Notes: generated from the sequence alone by a model not told the origin. A stretch of 36,759 nt of DNA from an uncultured Lachnospiraceae bacterium (GCA_949893755.1 CATLCV010000029.1:1-36759), one strand, 5' to 3'; counted from the stretch's first letter, positions 1 through 8,516 are shown. Numbers and translations are program-made.

Positions 1-2
1 GA

Positions 3-140
3 TTCCCCAGGATCCCAGCGGAAGAACCCGGGCCGCCGCTCCGGAACGGATCCGGAGGGAGCGAGACGCCAGGGCGCAGGACAGAGACGGACCAGGGCAG
101 GACAGGAGGAGCCAGGAAGAGAGAGAGCATTAAGAGATGA
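3..140 (+). CDS. C-terminal tail of an upstream gene cut by the window edge (frame uncertain)
   Basis: The first 136 bases are open in all three forward frames, so the true frame cannot be fixed here. I list the frame that ends in a TGA overlapping the ATG of the next gene (ATGA coupling), which is common in this window. Another frame ends in TAA at 131-133 and a third runs on into the next gene. All give hydrophilic, Arg/Gly/Glu-rich tails without a recognisable domain. In related Clostridia the gene just upstream of this kind of penicillin-binding protein is an FtsW/RodA-type glycosyltransferase. That identity is inference from gene order only. Confidence 0.35.
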   Translation, partial: FPRIPAEEPGPPLRNGSGGSETPGRRTETDQGRTGGARKRESIKR

Positions 141-1606
141 GCAGAGAGGATCGAGAAATAAAAAACCGACAAAAGAAAAATCCAAATTCGAAGAAGTTCC
201 AAAACAAAGAATTCGCTAGGATCACCTATTTTTTCGTGCTGCTGTTCCTTGCAATGATGGGATATCTGCTTTATTTTACCGCGGTTCGGGCAAAGGATAT
301 CGTGAACAGCCCTTACAACGCGCGGCAGGATAACTTCGCGGATCTGGTCATTCGGGGAGATCTTTCGGACCGAAACGGAAATACCCTTGCCCATACGGAG
401 GTGGCGGAGGATGGTACGGAGATGCGGCAGTATCCTTATGGGGATCTGTTTGCCCATGTGATCGGATACAACCATCCGGAGCTGGGAAAGACCGGGCTGG
501 AATCTGTGGAGAATTTTTCTCTGCTGAGCTCCAACGCGTTTTTCCTGGAAAAGATGAAGGACGAATTTCAGGATCAGAAGCACCGGGGAGATACGGTGGT
601 GACCACTTTGGACGCAGGCTTACAGCAGACAGCTTACCAGGCGCTGGGAGACAATAAGGGGGCTGTGGTCGTGATGGAGGCATCCACCGGAAAAATTCTG
701 GTGATGCTGTCCAAGCCGTCCTATGATCCGAATCAGATCGAGATGAACTGGTCGTATCTGAACGCGGATGAAGACAACAGCCCGATGCTCAACCGCGCCA
801 CCCAGGGCTCCTACGCGCCGGGATCTACCTTTAAGGTGGTGACGGCCCTGGAGTATATGCGGGAGCATCCGGATTATGAAAATTACACCTACGAATGTGC
901 GGGGGAGATCACATCCAATGATGTGACGATCCGTTGCTTTGACAGTACGGTGCATGGATTCGAGAACCTGCGGAGCTCCTTTGCAAATTCCTGCAACGCG
1001 TCTTTCGTCAACATCGGATTGTCCCTGAACCGCAGTTCCTATGCGAAAACGGCGGAGGACCTGCTGTTCAATAAAAAGCTTCCGTGCATGCTGGATTATA
1101 CGAAGAGTTCTTTTTCCGTAGACCAGAGCACCGGGGAGGCGGAAGTCATGATGACTGCCATGGGACAGGGAAAGACGCTGGTGAGCCCCTACCATATGGC
1201 ATTGATCACATCGGCGGTTGCCAACGGCGGAATCCTGATGGAACCTTATCTTGTGGAAAAGGTGACCAACCATACGGGCAGGGAGATCAGGAAAAATGTG
1301 CCGAAAAGCTATCGGAAGCTGATGTCTTCGGATGAGGCGGCACAGCTGAAGGATTATATGCGCGCGGTGGTAGACGAGGGAACCGGGATGCTGCTGAGCG
1401 GCCAGACCTATACGGCAGCCGGAAAGACCGGTACGGCTGAGTACGCCATGGACGACGGGGAAAAGATGCACTCCTGGTTCATGGGATTTACCAATGTAGA
1501 CAATCCGGAGCTGGTCATCAGTGTGATCGTGGAAGGGTATGACGGCAACGACGGCGCCAAGGCGGTGCCGATTGCGAAGCAGATATTGGATGCTTACTAT
1601 TATTAG
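137..1606 (+). CDS. Class B penicillin-binding protein (PbpA-like peptidoglycan transpeptidase)
   Basis: A membrane-anchored DD-transpeptidase that cross-links peptidoglycan outside the membrane, normally paired with an FtsW/RodA-type glycosyltransferase. All three active-site motifs are visible: STFK with nucleophile Ser230, SCN at 285-287 and KTG at 430-432. A single transmembrane helix lies at about residues 31-50 after a basic cytoplasmic N-terminus. At 489 residues it is a short class B enzyme, similar in size to actinobacterial PbpA rather than the larger PBP2/FtsI forms. The ATG overlaps a stop of the preceding open frame, suggesting translational coupling. Whether it serves division, elongation or sporulation cannot be decided from sequence. 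The neighbouring sporulation genes make the last possible. Confidence 0.9.
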   Translation: MSREDREIKNRQKKNPNSKKFQNKEFARITYFFVLLFLAMMGYLLYFTAVRAKDIVNSPYNARQDNFADLVIRGDLSDRNGNTLAHTEVAEDGTEMRQYPYGDLFAHVIGYNHPELGKTGLESVENFSLLSSNAFFLEKMKDEFQDQKHRGDTVVTTLDAGLQQTAYQALGDNKGAVVVMEASTGKILVMLSKPSYDPNQIEMNWSYLNADEDNSPMLNRATQGSYAPGSTFKVVTALEYMREHPDYENYTYECAGEITSNDVTIRCFDSTVHGFENLRSSFANSCNASFVNIGLSLNRSSYAKTAEDLLFNKKLPCMLDYTKSSFSVDQSTGEAEVMMTAMGQGKTLVSPYHMALITSAVANGGILMEPYLVEKVTNHTGREIRKNVPKSYRKLMSSDEAAQLKDYMRAVVDEGTGMLLSGQTYTAAGKTGTAEYAMDDGEKMHSWFMGFTNVDNPELVISVIVEGYDGNDGAKAVPIAKQILDAYYY

Positions 1607-1647
1607 AAATTATTTATGCGAGTATCCGGACAAAAGGGAAGGAAATC

Positions 1648-1992
1648 ATGAGGATAAAATGTTATTGTGATCTGTATGTGAGTGACGGATTGAAGCGAAA
1701 GAAAAATAAGATATTGAAAAAGCTGATGGATCGTACCCTGCAGCCGTCCCTTTATATCCTTACACTGGCAAGGGGGGAGCAAAACCATCTGGAATTCTAT
1801 CCGGCGCTTCTTCTGCAGCAGCCATGGTACGACGACGCGGAGATTTTTGTGGTGGGCATTGCGGAAGGATATGATGCCGCCGTGTATCTGGTGGAGGAGA
1901 TCGTCCGCCAGGTGCTGGAAGAGACAGGGGAAACCGATATCCGTAGATTCCTTGCCGAACGGCAGGGAAGATTTGAGGAAGGGCTGGCATAA
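1648..1992 (+). CDS. Hypothetical protein, 114 aa
   Basis: I do not recognise a named family. The product is a small soluble-looking protein with a basic N-terminal third (KRKKNK and KKLMDR) and an acidic, helical C-terminal half. There is no signal peptide or membrane segment. A GGAAGG-type ribosome binding site precedes the ATG. Its stop codon is followed after one base by the ATG of the DUF2953 gene, so it is almost certainly co-transcribed with the two sporulation genes downstream. Any sporulation role is inferred from that position alone. Confidence 0.75.
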   Translation: MRIKCYCDLYVSDGLKRKKNKILKKLMDRTLQPSLYILTLARGEQNHLEFYPALLLQQPWYDDAEIFVVGIAEGYDAAVYLVEEIVRQVLEETGETDIRRFLAERQGRFEEGLA

Positions 1993-1993
1993 C

Positions 1994-3115
1994 ATGTTGC
2001 AGGTGATTTTGTTTATTTTAAAACTCATAGGCTGGATACTGCTGGTGATATTGGGGCTTTTACTTCTGGTGCTGCTGGCCGTGGTCTCTACGCCCCTGCG
2101 CTACCAGGCGGAGGCCAGATGCCCGGGAAAGCTCTCGGAGCTGGAGGCCGGTGTGAGCTTCGGGATTTTTTTCCGGCTGATCAGCGGCAGGCTGCAGTAC
2201 CGGAAAGGAAATCTGTCCTGGAATATCCGGGCGGCCTGGATCAAGCTGGGCGATACCGGGGACGCAGGAGAAGAAATAGAAGAAGCGGCTGACGACCTGG
2301 AAGAAATGGGGGAGAAGGTGGTGGAAGAGATCGCGGAGGCAGAAGAGGCGTCTGAGGAAGAGAGATCGGAAAAGGCGAGAGAAGAGGCATCTGAGGAAGT
2401 AAAATCGGAGCAGCCGGAAGAAGAGACAGCCGAAGATACAAAATCGGAAAATCTGCCGCAAGGACCGGAGGATACCCCAAAAGAGCCGGTGAGAGAAAGC
2501 GCGGCAGAAGCATCGGCAGAATCCAGAGATCAGAAGGTGGAAAATAAATCAGAGGAATTGGCAGACACCGATAAAAAGAAACCGAAAAAGAAGAAGAAAA
2601 AAACGGTGCCTCCGGATGCTGATACCGGAGAATCAGAAAAGGAGCCGAAAAAAACTCTGTCGGACAAAATCACGGCTGTATTTGATAAGATCGAATATAC
2701 TTTTGATAAAATGTGTGCTAAAATAGAGATGTTGTCGGCAAAGGCGGAGCTTGTGACTGATTTCTTATCGGACGGCGTACATCAGTCCGCATTTCTGAAA
2801 TGTCTTGCCGAACTGAAAAAATTGCTGTTCCGGCTGCGGCCGAAGCAGTGCAGAGGGGAAATCCGGTTTGGATTCGAGGATCCTTCCCTGACGGGAAAGG
2901 TGCTGGCGGGCGCCAGTATGCTGTATCCGTACTGGGGAGAGCATGTCTACTGCTGTCCCGATTTTGAGGAAAAGGTTCTGGAAGGCGAGGTATCCGTGAA
3001 GGGAGCCTTTCGTATCCTGCCGGCGGCAGTGATGGGCTGGAACCTGCTCTGGAACCGGAACGTGAGACGGACGGTTCTGGATGCCAGGCGGTTGATCTCG
3101 AGATTAAGAAAATAA
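1994..3115 (+). CDS. ytfI: DUF2953 family membrane protein (YtfI-like)
   Basis: A 373-residue protein with an N-terminal hydrophobic segment (about 4-31) and a C-terminal DUF2953-type domain (about 240-373). It is adjacent to a GerW/YtfJ gene, as in Bacillus, where ytfI and ytfJ form a sporulation operon. The ATG at 1994 is preferred because it follows the previous stop by one base, has a GAGGAAGGG site upstream, and starts the natural hydrophobic leader. An in-frame upstream extension to 1847 would run through the preceding gene. Residues 90-225 form a long low-complexity insert, first Glu/Ala-rich, then Lys-rich around 195-203. This makes the protein considerably longer than the Bacillus form as I remember it. 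The biochemical function of the family is not known to me. Confidence 0.82.
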   Translation: MLQVILFILKLIGWILLVILGLLLLVLLAVVSTPLRYQAEARCPGKLSELEAGVSFGIFFRLISGRLQYRKGNLSWNIRAAWIKLGDTGDAGEEIEEAADDLEEMGEKVVEEIAEAEEASEEERSEKAREEASEEVKSEQPEEETAEDTKSENLPQGPEDTPKEPVRESAAEASAESRDQKVENKSEELADTDKKKPKKKKKKTVPPDADTGESEKEPKKTLSDKITAVFDKIEYTFDKMCAKIEMLSAKAELVTDFLSDGVHQSAFLKCLAELKKLLFRLRPKQCRGEIRFGFEDPSLTGKVLAGASMLYPYWGEHVYCCPDFEEKVLEGEVSVKGAFRILPAAVMGWNLLWNRNVRRTVLDARRLISRLRK

Positions 3116-3148
3116 AATCATCCGAAAAATTGAAGGAGGAATAACAGG

Positions 3149-3550
3149 ATGTCTGAAACAAATAATTTAAAAACGACGGTAGAATCCCTGATGAAGGGAA
3201 TGGACGGACTCGTTTCCAGCAAGACGGTAGTAGGAGATGCGGTGCACGTGGATAATATCACGATTCTTCCTTTGATCGATGTGTCCTTCGGAATCGGGGC
3301 GGGCTCCAATCTGAGTGATAAAAAGGATAAAGGCATGGGCGGAGTCGGCGGAAAGATCACACCCAGCGCGGTTCTGGTCATCAAGGACGGGACAACCCGG
3401 CTGGTGAATATCAAGAACCAGGATACCATCACGAAGCTGTTTGACCTTGTACCGGAGGTGCTGGATAAAATCACGACCAGAAAAGAAGACAAGGTGACAG
3501 AGGAAGATGTGGCGGACATCCTGGATGCGGCGGCGGATCTGGAGGATTAG
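3149..3550 (+). CDS. ytfJ: GerW family sporulation protein (YtfJ)
   Basis: A 133-residue protein of the GerW/YtfJ family, made in the forespore of Bacillus and needed there for normal spore germination. Recognisable features are the N-terminal helix with ESLMKGMDGLV, the conserved VGDAV and ITILPLIDVSFG strands, a Gly-rich loop at about 50-69 with GMGGVGGKITP, and the TKLFDLVPEVLDKI helix. A strong GAAGGAGGAATAACAGG ribosome binding site precedes the ATG. The gene lies 33 bases after the DUF2953 gene, reproducing the ytfI-ytfJ pairing. The Asp/Glu-rich C-terminus is normal for the family. Confidence 0.92.
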   Translation: MSETNNLKTTVESLMKGMDGLVSSKTVVGDAVHVDNITILPLIDVSFGIGAGSNLSDKKDKGMGGVGGKITPSAVLVIKDGTTRLVNIKNQDTITKLFDLVPEVLDKITTRKEDKVTEEDVADILDAAADLED

Positions 3551-3570
3551 AATAACGACTCATAAGCTGA

Positions 3571-3626
3571 TATAGCGTTGCATAAATAGCAGGTGCAGTA
3601 TGCACCGTTAATTATGCAGCGCTGTA
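3571..3626 (+). other. Unexplained 56-nt two-tier hairpin downstream of gerW
   Basis: A lower stem of 15 pairs joins 3571-3585 with 3612-3626 (two G-T pairs, otherwise complementary). It encloses an asymmetric internal loop (3586-3591 and 3607-3611), then a perfect 6-bp upper stem (3592-3597 with 3601-3606) closed by a 3-nt loop. No T-run follows, so it is not an ordinary intrinsic terminator. The bases after it to 3695 contain repeated GCATAA words but no gene that I can support. Confidence 0.55.
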
Positions 3627-3695
3627 CCAGGCATAACCGCGGACCATGCAGCATAAGATAATGTAAGTGTAATAATAGCAGTCAGGATTTTGATT

Positions 3696-3836
3696 ATGAA
3701 GCGGATGATTGGTTTTGCCTTACTTTGTGCTGCAATGGGAATGTTTTTGATCCTGCTGATCCCTTCCACGTCGATCTTAAGGGTGATGCTGTTCTGTGTG
3801 TGCCTGGCGGCGGGCTATGTATTGTTTTGTAAGTGA
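3696..3836 (+). CDS. Small hydrophobic membrane peptide, 46 aa
   Basis: The open frame starts at an ATG after weak ribosome binding potential (TCAGGAT) and ends in TGA. The product begins MKRMIGFALLCAAMGMF and is nearly all hydrophobic. Two stretches (about 5-22 and 27-43) are separated by Pro-Ser-Thr-Ser, consistent with a helical hairpin in the membrane. I recall similar MKR-starting peptides of about 45 residues as common unnamed proteins in Lachnospiraceae, which supports a real gene. Its position directly before a terminator fits the end of the upstream transcript. Function is unknown. Confidence 0.55.
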   Translation: MKRMIGFALLCAAMGMFLILLIPSTSILRVMLFCVCLAAGYVLFCK

Positions 3837-3845
3837 TCAGGAAAT

Positions 3846-3880
3846 AAAAAACCAGCATCTGCAAGAGATACTGGTTTTTT
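3846..3880. terminator. Bidirectional intrinsic terminator between the 46-aa gene and rpmB
   Basis: A 10-bp perfect stem, AAAAAACCAG (3846-3855) with CTGGTTTTTT (3871-3880), and a 15-nt loop. The A-run on one side and T-run on the other let it work on both strands, which suits the convergent gene ends at 3836 and 3913. Confidence 0.85.
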
Positions 3881-3912
3881 CCGTGTCATCAAATATAAAG
3901 TAAATACAGTTC

Positions 3913-4098
3913 TTAAGCGCGTTCTACACGTCCGGATTTCAGACAGGATGTACATACATACATTTTCTTGGATCCGCCTTCTGTCTTAACGCGAACAGAT
4001 TTTATGTTTGACTTCCACATCTTTGGTGTTTTTCTATGAGAGTGGCTTACATTATTTCCGAAATGGGCACCCTTATCACAAATAGCACATTTTGCCAT
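3913..4098 (-). CDS. rpmB: 50S ribosomal protein L28
   Basis: L28 of the large ribosomal subunit, 61 residues. It starts MAKCAICDKGAHFGNNVSHS and has the HRKTPKMWKSN core. The two CxxC pairs (CAIC near the N-terminus and CTSC near the C-terminus) mark the zinc-binding version of L28. The start at 4098 is chosen because the ribosome binding site GGAGGTGCAGTG sits immediately upstream. A longer frame from a TTG would read through that site. It is transcribed divergently from asp23-fakA, the arrangement seen at Bacillus rpmB / yloU-yloV. Confidence 0.96.
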   Translation of the reverse strand: MAKCAICDKGAHFGNNVSHSHRKTPKMWKSNIKSVRVKTEGGSKKMYVCTSCLKSGRVERA

Positions 4099-4150
4099 CA
4101 CTGCACCTCCTAACAATCTGAAAATTGTCCGATGGACTCACAACACCCAT

Positions 4151-4179
4151 ATTCTAGCAGATAGAACCGTTGATTGCAA
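4151..4179 (-). promoter_or_regulatory. Sigma-A-type promoter for rpmB
   Basis: Read on the minus strand: -35 TTGCAA (4174-4179), a 17-bp spacer, and -10 TAGAAT (4151-4156), about 50 bases before the rpmB start codon. Two hexamers one or two bases from consensus at ideal spacing make this the best candidate in the region. Confidence 0.65.
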
Positions 4180-4280
4180 GCATTTTTTGCATTTCTGACG
4201 GGGTTTTTGCAAAAAAAATGGAAAAATGGAAAATAATAATAGAAAAATCTTGTTTTGCGTTCCATTTTAAAATATCAGTA

Positions 4281-4309
4281 TTGTAAAGTTTATCCAAAAA
4301 GAGTATAAT
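4281..4309 (+). promoter_or_regulatory. Sigma-A-type promoter for asp23-fakA
   Basis: -35 TTGTAA (4281-4286), a 17-bp spacer and a perfect -10 TATAAT (4304-4309), 75 bases upstream of the asp23 start. Together with the minus-strand promoter it explains the 286-base divergent gap, whose centre (4185-4250) is A-rich and otherwise empty. Confidence 0.7.
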
Positions 4310-4384
4310 AGGAATACTTTCCGGGGCTTTTTTTAGTGTAAGTCTGTCCCCCGGGAGATTCGACAAAGAACAGGGGGTTCATAT

Positions 4385-4747
4385 ATGATGAAAGGCAGTA
4401 TGACTACAGATTTGGGGATTATCACGATCAATCCTGACGTGATCGCGAAGTATGCCGGTTCCGTTGCGGTAGAGTGTTTTGGCATCGTCGGGATGGCGGC
4501 TGTCAGCATGACGGACGGACTGGTAAGATTACTGAAGAAGGAAAGCCTGACCCACGGAATCCAGATTGCGATTTCCGAGGAGAATAACCTCACTTTGAAT
4601 TTTCATGTGATTGTGTCATATGGTGTGAATATCCTGTCAGTTTCTGACAACCTGGTGAATAATGTCAAGTATAAGGTGGAAGAATTTACAGGTATGACGG
4701 TAGAGAAGATCAACATCTTCGTTGAAGGTGTCAGAGTGATAGATTAA
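4385..4747 (+). CDS. Asp23/Gls24 family envelope stress response protein (YloU-like)
   Basis: A 120-residue Asp23/Gls24 family (DUF322) protein. Family members are small, abundant proteins associated with the membrane or envelope, and in Clostridia they are usually encoded next to the fatty acid kinase gene. The family start GIITINPDVIAKYAG is clear, as are VECFGIVGMA and the C-terminal VNIFVEGVRVID-like strand. Two adjacent ATG codons (4385 and 4388) follow an AGGGGG site, so the start could be either. It is separated from fakA by 14 bases containing AGGAGG and is surely co-transcribed with it. The pairing matches Bacillus yloU-yloV. Confidence 0.92.
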   Translation: MMKGSMTTDLGIITINPDVIAKYAGSVAVECFGIVGMAAVSMTDGLVRLLKKESLTHGIQIAISEENNLTLNFHVIVSYGVNILSVSDNLVNNVKYKVEEFTGMTVEKINIFVEGVRVID

Positions 4748-4761
4748 GGAGGATACTTGTC

Positions 4762-6447
4762 GTGGCAACGAAAACGATAAATGCGGAGCTGTTTACGAAG
4801 ATGTTTCTTGCCGGAGCAGCGAATCTGGAAGCGAAAAAAGAAGTGATCAATGAACTGAATGTATTCCCGGTGCCGGATGGCGACACGGGAACCAATATGA
4901 CTCTGACCATCATGTCTGCCGCAAAGGAAGTGGGTGCGTTGGAGAAGGCTGACATGAAGTCCGTATCCAAGGCAATCTCTTCCGGTTCCCTGCGCGGAGC
5001 CCGGGGAAACTCCGGTGTCATCCTTTCACAGCTTCTGCGTGGATTTACCAAGGAGATCCGGGAGCATCAGGAGATTGACGTACCGGTTCTGGCGGCGGCC
5101 TGTGAACGTGCGACGGCAACGGCATACAAGGCGGTCATGAAGCCCAAGGAGGGGACGATCCTTACGGTGGCCAGAGGGCTTTCCGAGAAGGCGGCTGAGC
5201 TTGCCGGGACAATGGAGGATCTGGAGACCTTTATTCCGGAGATCATCGAAGCAGCGAAGGAAGTGCTGGAGCGGACGCCGGAGATGCTTCCGGTATTGAA
5301 AGAAGCGGGAGTCGTGGATTCCGGCGGCCAGGGCCTGGTGGAGGTTTTGAACGGCGCCTACGATGCATTCCAGGGAAAAGAGATCGATTACAGCGCGATC
5401 GAGGCAACGCCCTCTGTGAAGATGGTAAAGCCGGAAGCACAGGCACAGGCAGATATCCGGTTCGGCTATTGTACGGAATTTATCATCATGACAGAACGGG
5501 AATTTTCCGAACAGAACGAGGAGACCTTCAAGGCCTATCTGGAATCCATCGGGGATTCCATTGTCTGCGTGGCGGACGAGGATGTGGTGAAGGTACATGT
5601 GCATACCAATGATCCCGGACTTGCGATCCAGAAGGCTTTGACCTACGGCCAGCTTTCCCGTATGAAGATCGACAATATGCGGGAGGAGCATCAGGAGAAG
5701 CTGATCCGCGACGCGGAAAAGGTAGCCGCGGAGCAGGCAGAGGCGGCAAAGAAGAAAAAGGAGCAGGAAGCGCCGAAGGAACCGCGCAAATCCGTCGGAT
5801 TCATTGCCGTGTCGATCGGGGAAGGAATGAACTCCATATTCAGGGAACTGGGTGTGGACTATATTATAGAAGGCGGACAGACCATGAACCCCAGCACAGA
5901 GGATATGCTGACGGCCATCGACCATGTCAACGCGGACCACATCTTTATCCTTCCGAACAATAAAAACATTGTGCTGGCGGCGAATCAGGCCCGCTCTCTG
6001 GTAAAGGATAAGGACGTGATCGTGATCCCGACGAAGACGGTGCCCCAGGGGATCACGGCGGTGATCAGTTATATGCCGGATGCGGATGTGGATACCAATG
6101 AGGAGACCATGCTGGAGGAGATCACCAATGTGAAGACCGGGCAGGTGACCTATGCGGTCCGCGACACCCACATCGACGACAAGGAGATCCATGAGGGAGA
6201 TATCATGGGCATCGGCGATGCGGGGATCCTTTCGGTGGGACAGTCCGTGGAGGCAACGGCCAAGGAGATGCTGGCAAAGATGACAGACGAGGATTCGGAG
6301 ATGATCAGCCTCTATTATGGAGAGGATATCCTTGAAGAGGATGCCCAGAGGTTCGGCCAGGAGATCGCAGAGCTGTATCCGGACGCGGACGTGGATGTAC
6401 ACAGCGGGGGACAGCCCATTTATTACTACGTGATATCCGTGGAGTAG
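4762..6447 (+). CDS. fakA: Fatty acid kinase FakA / DAK2 domain protein (YloV-like)
   Basis: The ATP-dependent kinase subunit that phosphorylates fatty acids presented by a DegV-type FakB partner, feeding exogenous or recycled fatty acids into phospholipid synthesis. An N-terminal DhaL/DAK2 domain (about 8-200) carries the nucleotide and metal motif PDGDTGTNM (Asp39, Asp41) and GNSGVILSQ at 82-90. A middle domain follows, then a charged helical linker at about 310-340 rich in Lys/Glu/Ala, and a C-terminal FakA-type domain to residue 561. The start is a GTG, chosen because AGGAGG lies at the right distance. FakB is not encoded in this window. The length is normal for the family. Confidence 0.93.
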   Translation: MATKTINAELFTKMFLAGAANLEAKKEVINELNVFPVPDGDTGTNMTLTIMSAAKEVGALEKADMKSVSKAISSGSLRGARGNSGVILSQLLRGFTKEIREHQEIDVPVLAAACERATATAYKAVMKPKEGTILTVARGLSEKAAELAGTMEDLETFIPEIIEAAKEVLERTPEMLPVLKEAGVVDSGGQGLVEVLNGAYDAFQGKEIDYSAIEATPSVKMVKPEAQAQADIRFGYCTEFIIMTEREFSEQNEETFKAYLESIGDSIVCVADEDVVKVHVHTNDPGLAIQKALTYGQLSRMKIDNMREEHQEKLIRDAEKVAAEQAEAAKKKKEQEAPKEPRKSVGFIAVSIGEGMNSIFRELGVDYIIEGGQTMNPSTEDMLTAIDHVNADHIFILPNNKNIVLAANQARSLVKDKDVIVIPTKTVPQGITAVISYMPDADVDTNEETMLEEITNVKTGQVTYAVRDTHIDDKEIHEGDIMGIGDAGILSVGQSVEATAKEMLAKMTDEDSEMISLYYGEDILEEDAQRFGQEIAELYPDADVDVHSGGQPIYYYVISVE

Positions 6448-6455
6448 GGAACTGT

Positions 6456-8516
6456 ATGAACGAAAGATCGGGAATCAGGGAAATCAAGGGAATCGGGGAG
6501 AAGGCGGAGAAAACCTTCTCAAAAGTCGGGATCCATACGGTCGGGGACCTGATCCGCTATTATCCCCGGGGATATGAGGTATATGAGGATCCGGTGGCCG
6601 TCGGGGAGATCGAGGAGGGACATACCATGACGGTTTCCGGGGCTATCTATGGAAGGGTCCAGGTGTCGGGAAGTCCGAAGATGCAGATCACGACCCTCTA
6701 TCTGAAGGATCTCACAGGAACCTTGAAGGTCATCTGGTTCCGCATGCCTTTTTTGAGAAATACCCTGGCGCGGGGCGGCGTGATCATGCTGCGGGGCAGG
6801 ATCGTCCGGAAAAAGGACGGGCTCGTCATGGAGCACCCGGAGATCTTTTACCCCAGCAGCAAGTATGAAGAAAAAAGATCCTCCCTGCAGCCGGTATACC
6901 CTCTGACTTCCGGTCTGACCAACAACGCGGTCTTAAAAGCGATCCGTCAGGCGGTGGAGATGACCGATCTGGGGGAAGGAAGCCTGCCGGAGGGGATCGC
7001 GGAGCGGTATGGGCTTGCCGGATACCGGGAGGCCATCCGGGGGATTCATTTTCCGGAGACAAAGGAAGAATTTTACCATGCAAGGGAACGGCTTGTATTC
7101 GAAGAGTTTCTCATGTTCATCCTTTCCCTGCGCATGATGCGGGATCAAAAGGAACGGGTTCTCAATCCATACTGCTTCCGGGAGCCGGAGCTGATCGGAA
7201 GATTTCTGGAACGGCTGCCCTATGAGCTCACCGACGCGCAAAATAACGTATGGCGGGAGATCCGTCAGGACATGTCCGGAATCCATGTGATGTCCCGGCT
7301 CGTACAGGGAGATGTGGGCTCCGGAAAGACCATTGTCGCCCTGCTTGCCATGATGTATGCAGGACTGAACGGCTATCAGGCGGCGATGATGGCGCCCACG
7401 GAGGTGCTTGCCAGACAGCATTTTGAGAAGATCCGGAGCATGCTTGCGGAGTATGAGATCCCGCTGCGCACGGAGCTTCTGACCGGCTCCATGAAGGGAA
7501 AGGAAAAAAAGGAGGCTTACGGGCGGATCGCGTCAGGAGAAGCGGATCTGATCATAGGGACCCATGCTCTGATCCAGGAAAAGGTGGAGTATCAAAACCT
7601 TGCGCTGGTGGTGACGGACGAGCAGCACCGTTTCGGCGTCAGGCAGCGGGAACGGCTGGCCGGAAAAGGCGTGTGCCCCCATATCCTGGTCATGAGCGCC
7701 ACGCCCATTCCGCGGACATTGGCGATCATCTTATATGGGGATCTGGATATCTCCGTGATCGGCGAGCTTCCGAAAAACCGGCTTCCGATCAAAAACTGCG
7801 TGGTGGATACCGGCTACCGGGAGACAGCCTACCGCTTTATGAGGAAGCAGATCTGCTCCGGAAGACAGTGCTATATCATCTGCCCCATGGTGGAAGAAAG
7901 CGACAGCCTGGAAGTGGAGAATGTGACAGATTATACGGAGATCGTCCGGGAAGCGATGGGAAAAGGAATTGCGGTTTCTTATCTGCATGGAAAAATGAAG
8001 CAGGCGGAAAAAGACGAGATCATGGAGGCTTTTGCGAAAAATGAAATACAGGTGCTGGTATCCACGACGGTGATCGAGGTGGGGATCGATGTTCCCAATG
8101 CGTCTGTGATCATGATCGAAAATTCCGAGCGCTTCGGGCTGGCCCAGCTCCATCAGCTCCGGGGCCGCGTGGGACGGGGAGGGCACCAGTCCTACTGCAT
8201 TTTCATGAGTGCGTCAAAATCAGAGGAAACGAGAGAACGGCTGGAAATCCTGAACCGATCCAACGACGGATTTTTTATTGCCGGGGAAGACCTGCGGCTG
8301 CGCGGTCCGGGAGATCTGTTCGGGATCCGGCAGAGCGGTGTGATGGATTTTCGTCTGGGCGATGTGTATCAGGACGCGAAAATACTGCAGACGGCGAGCG
8401 AAGCCGCAAACATACTTCTGGATGAGGATCCCGGGCTGGAAGCGCCGGAAAACATCAGATTAAAAAAAGCGCTTGAGCAGGCGATCTCACAGAATGCCCT
8501 GGAAACGACCTTATAA
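6456..8516 (+). CDS. recG: ATP-dependent DNA helicase RecG
   Basis: RecG is a superfamily 2 double-stranded DNA translocase that remodels stalled replication forks and Holliday junctions. The wedge/OB domain occupies roughly 55-135. Helicase motifs follow in order: Walker A GDVGSGKT (285-292), APTEVLA, the DEQH box (388-391), MSATPIPRT, then the C-terminal helicase half with STTVIEVGIDVPNA, QLRGRVGRGG and the RecG-specific tail. At 686 residues it is full length. It starts 8 bases after the fakA stop. Gene order asp23-fakA-recG matches Bacillus yloU-yloV-(sdaAB-sdaAA)-recG without the serine dehydratase genes. Confidence 0.97.
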   Translation: MNERSGIREIKGIGEKAEKTFSKVGIHTVGDLIRYYPRGYEVYEDPVAVGEIEEGHTMTVSGAIYGRVQVSGSPKMQITTLYLKDLTGTLKVIWFRMPFLRNTLARGGVIMLRGRIVRKKDGLVMEHPEIFYPSSKYEEKRSSLQPVYPLTSGLTNNAVLKAIRQAVEMTDLGEGSLPEGIAERYGLAGYREAIRGIHFPETKEEFYHARERLVFEEFLMFILSLRMMRDQKERVLNPYCFREPELIGRFLERLPYELTDAQNNVWREIRQDMSGIHVMSRLVQGDVGSGKTIVALLAMMYAGLNGYQAAMMAPTEVLARQHFEKIRSMLAEYEIPLRTELLTGSMKGKEKKEAYGRIASGEADLIIGTHALIQEKVEYQNLALVVTDEQHRFGVRQRERLAGKGVCPHILVMSATPIPRTLAIILYGDLDISVIGELPKNRLPIKNCVVDTGYRETAYRFMRKQICSGRQCYIICPMVEESDSLEVENVTDYTEIVREAMGKGIAVSYLHGKMKQAEKDEIMEAFAKNEIQVLVSTTVIEVGIDVPNASVIMIENSERFGLAQLHQLRGRVGRGGHQSYCIFMSASKSEETRERLEILNRSNDGFFIAGEDLRLRGPGDLFGIRQSGVMDFRLGDVYQDAKILQTASEAANILLDEDPGLEAPENIRLKKALEQAISQNALETTL

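Noticed and set aside
5026-6402. 458-codon open frame on the minus strand opposite fakA
   Set aside because: It is rich in His, Arg and Leu with no recognisable domain, lies fully inside a well-supported gene, and arises from that gene's codon usage.
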